DNA of 32,407 bases, from the NCBI RefSeq assembly GCF_001039355.2, contig NW_019775103.1, positions 333,267-365,673 of the forward strand. The letters run 5' to 3'. The notes under the pieces are model-generated. The model was not told the DNA's origin, did no database searches, and saw nothing but the letters and a program-made list of their open reading frames with translations. The translations under genes and the position numbers were made by a program. Below are positions 30,111 through 32,407 of the stretch, in pieces; the stretch's first letter is position 1; each line of letters starts with the position of its first letter. Origin of the DNA: Lingula anatina (Eukaryota; Brachiopoda; Lingulata; Lingulida; Lingulidae).

Positions 30111-30510
30111 TTGACGTTTGTTTATATAACCTGCCAATCAAGCTGTTATTTCTTGATAGCAACCATCAAAACTAACTGAATTTGATTGGCACCTCGTCAA
30201 TCAAAGGATGTTGGAAGCTTGAACTAAACGTGTTCGACGACTGTAGTGATCCACTGTGTAATGATTGTAATTGACGTTTGTTTATATAACCTGCCAATCA
30301 AGCTGTTATTACTTCACAGCAACTCTCAAAACTAATGAATTTGATTGGCATCTTGTCAATCAAAGGATATTGGAGTCTTAGATGTTCGAAGAGAAGAGTA
30401 TAGTAATTATGTTTGACGTTTGTTTTAAAAACTGTCATTCATAATCGTGTGTGCTTGACAGCTTCCATCAAAGTTGAATTAGCCTGTTTGAATTTGATTC
30501 ATACCTGTCT
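30111..30510 (+). repeat. Three degenerate tandem copies of a ~140-160 bp unit
   Basis: Copies begin at 30111, 30271 and about 30413 with TTGACGTTTGTTT. The first two share TTTATATAACCTGCCAATCA near the start and TTTGATTGGCA..TGTCAATCAAAGGAT near the end. The third is strongly diverged. The GCCAATCA and TTTGATTGGC parts are inverted with respect to each other, so each unit can fold. Confidence 0.75.
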
Positions 30511-30550
30511 ATAACAATACATGTCGTAACATTCTGGAGGTATGGGGCAT

Positions 30551-30612
30551 TTTATTTTATTTTATTTTATTTTATTTTATTTTATTTATTTATTTATTAT
30601 TATTATTATTTT
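30551..30612 (+). repeat. TTTTA/TTTA/TTA microsatellite
   Basis: Pentamer, then tetramer, then trimer T/A units, then a T run. Confidence 0.85.
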
Positions 30613-31529
30613 TTTTTTTTTGCAGCGCGTTAAAAACGTCGGGTTCTTTATTTCAACCGAGAGACTGAAATTTAACAACGTGAAAGAGTCCCGGGTTCTT
30701 TCACAGGCGTTTTTAATTGTATTAAAAATCAGTTGTCATTCTTTTTCTGAATATGATGTAAAATGACTACACGAATTAACGTTGTTGTCGATGGTTGATT
30801 CTCCATAATCCTTTCTCTGGTGCTCGTACGAAATCGGAACTTCGTATACGAACTGCACTAATATTACTTTAATCATACTCATGTTCTTTTACACAAATTA
30901 ATATTTTTGAATAGTTTTTAAAAAACGAATGGTATAAAAAGTAAAAACTTGTCATGTTTTTTTCATGAGTTGCGGAGAGAAAAAATGCCGAGACAATGAT
31001 GTTAGTGGCTAGGTAAAATTAAATACTACCGGTTTTGTTCCTTCCTTATAAAGGACCGGGGCAATAAGTACCTCGGTAGCCCGTCTCTGACAGGAGCGTG
31101 CGTGAAAACTGTTTTTAAATAAAATACACAATTAAAACTGAAAACAATTTTATGCAATGCATGAACAATCTTTCGAGCTTTAATCTGCGATATATTGTTA
31201 GTACTTCGTAAGTATAAAAAAATTCCAGATTTCAATAACGTGTGAAAATTAATAAACTAATAGTGGAATAAGTCGGGGAAAGGCCCCCTCCTCACACACC
31301 TAGTCGGCAGTCGGAGCGTGGGCTATAAAAAGAATGGTGTTTTAAAAGCCCCCTGCCCACTTTTTTCACGTCAACACAGGAAGGGACTGGCTAGTTCTTC
31401 TATTTCTTCTTCTCTCCTTCTTCTTTTTTTGTGGGAGCGCAAACTGGTCGAAAGTTAACACTTTTTGAGACCTTTCCTGGTAAGCACAACCAGTAGGCCT
31501 ACAACGCATGAATTTTGTGCTAGCCGTCA

Positions 31530-31679
31530 CAATGAGGCACCCTGAGCTTCAGAGATAACTTGACACTAACCTCTTCACAATAGCCTATCTTCATCGTGTC
31601 AAGTTACTGACACGATGAAGATAGGCTATTGTGAAGAGGTTAGTGTCAAGTTATCTCTGAAGCTCAGGGTGCAATGAGG
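31530..31679. mobile_element. 134-bp near-perfect palindrome with 8-bp target duplication
   Basis: The palindrome 31538-31671 has 64-base arms with no mismatch around a 6-base loop (AGTTAC, 31602-31607). It starts CACCCTGAGCTTCAGAG. CAATGAGG stands on both sides (31530-31537 and 31672-31679), an 8-bp target duplication. This fits a very young foldback MITE. A snap-back cloning or assembly artefact would not be expected to give a matching direct repeat. Confidence 0.75.
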
Positions 31680-31710
31680 CCGCAGCACAGGCAAAACACT
31701 GCAGCCTAAG

Positions 31711-32016
31711 CAGTGGTGGGTTTAGGGTGTTGTCAGGGGGATCCTGCGCCCCCCCTTCCCGCATCGGTTCCTGAAAAATAAATCACACCAATGCTCCCCT
31801 CTTGATATTAGAATTTTGACTAGCTTAATCATATTTCTAGACCGTAGCAAATGGCACCGTTCGCTCTCTAAAATACCACAATTTTTCTGTGCCCTTCAGC
31901 GGTCCCCGAACCCCACGTCAAGGGGGTGGAGGAGGGGGCAAGGGTCGGCTTGCATCCGAGGCCTGTCATTCCTAAAAAACCGGACCCCCCCTTCAAATAA
32001 TCCTGGATCCGCCCTG
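31711..32016 (+). mobile_element. Dispersed non-autonomous element, copy B (306 bp)
   Basis: The left end is CAGTGGTGGGTTTAGG; the right end, reverse-complemented, is CAGGGCGGATCCAGG; these are imperfect terminal inverted repeats of hAT-like form. The body shares TTAGAATTTTGACTAGCT and GCATCCGAGGCCTGTC with copy A. No 8-bp duplication is visible at the ends. Confidence 0.65.
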
Positions 32017-32040
32017 CAATATCTATTCTATGTGTGAGAT

Positions 32041-32137
32041 AATACACCGTCACCCGAGCGATATATGCAAGGTAGAATATCTCGAGCTTGAGCGAAAGGT
32101 GTCCGAGGCATATATCGCGAGGGAGTGAGAGAGTATT
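32041..32137. repeat. Imperfect inverted repeat, 97 bp
   Basis: AATACACCGTCACCCGAGCG.. at 32041-32068 pairs with 32108-32137, sharing GCGATATATGC. The loop contains CTCGAGCTTGAG, itself near-palindromic. It looks like part of a dispersed element. Confidence 0.55.
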
Positions 32138-32407
32138 GTTCTACTTTAATACCGAGAGATACTACTCGCATTTCACCGAAAAACACCCATAAAACCGTAT
32201 AAATCGTATAGTATAGCGTCACGGACCTACGGACCTCACGGTCAAATTAAATCTCCTGGTACCGGTGTGTATCATTACTATCAATGAACAGCAGCAGCCG
32301 TCGCCAGCTACATAGACCTATGCCAGAGAGACTTTTAGCCGACGCTGCATGATGTTATGGTTGTATAATAAACACCCAAACCCAATATAGAGGTGCATTT
32401 CACATGA
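32138..32407. other. Right-edge DNA, no gene recognised
   Basis: No open frame with protein-like features and no clear repeat boundary. Confidence 0.4.

Noticed and set aside
31318-31345. GGGCTATAAAAAG TATA-like box followed by a pyrimidine-rich tract
   Set aside because: No gene-like frame downstream; the nearby sequence is transposon debris.
1-32407. CRISPR arrays, rRNA and tRNA genes, bacterial operons
   Set aside because: None seen; the window is eukaryotic nuclear DNA, and the tandem repeats lack spacer structure. A tRNA scan was not possible by eye at full sensitivity.

Overview
This is nuclear DNA from an invertebrate animal, most likely marine. It is AT-rich, its genes have spliceosomal introns, there are many small DNA-transposon remnants, and the gene set is metazoan: a PARP-type ADP-ribosyltransferase, a very large CUB/C-type-lectin/LDLa/LRR/7TM receptor, a BTB-Kelch protein and the relic of a Golgi-type carbohydrate sulfotransferase. 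GRL101-like receptors and recurrent TAGGCCTA-type words fit an invertebrate deuterostome or a mollusc-like lophotrochozoan; the sequence alone does not decide the phylum.

Layout. Positions 1-4179 (+) hold the 3' part of a gene whose spliced product is a polytopic membrane protein with a complete C-terminal PARP catalytic domain; its 5' end lies off the left edge. Positions 4180-6354 are non-coding with one small inverted-repeat element. Positions 6355-7601 (-) are a decayed carbohydrate sulfotransferase pseudogene whose first, membrane-anchor exon is still open. Positions 7602-12037 carry no recognisable gene, only an inverted-repeat element and simple repeats. Positions 12038-18016 (-) hold a complete two-exon gene for a 1891-residue GRL101-like receptor. 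Positions 18017-23581 are intergenic with dispersed repeats. Positions 23582-26606 (-) hold the complete coding part of a four-exon kelch-like gene (592 residues). Upstream of it, at 26895-27829, is a foldback element with two 425-bp arms and an 8-bp target duplication. The rest, to 32407, is repeat-rich: tandem repeats, two copies of a ~270-310 bp dispersed element, a 134-bp near-perfect palindrome with an 8-bp target duplication, and microsatellites.

The genes are unrelated neighbours with their own strands and promoters, not a pathway cluster. The most unusual item is the fusion of a multi-span membrane module to a PARP domain that keeps the H-Y-E catalytic triad. Next come the receptor, whose 7TM part lacks the usual DRY and NPxxY motifs and whose ectodomain has about 590 unassigned residues, and the foldback element beside the kelch-like gene. 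All exon joins were made by reading splice-site consensus and frame by eye; no transcript or database evidence was available.
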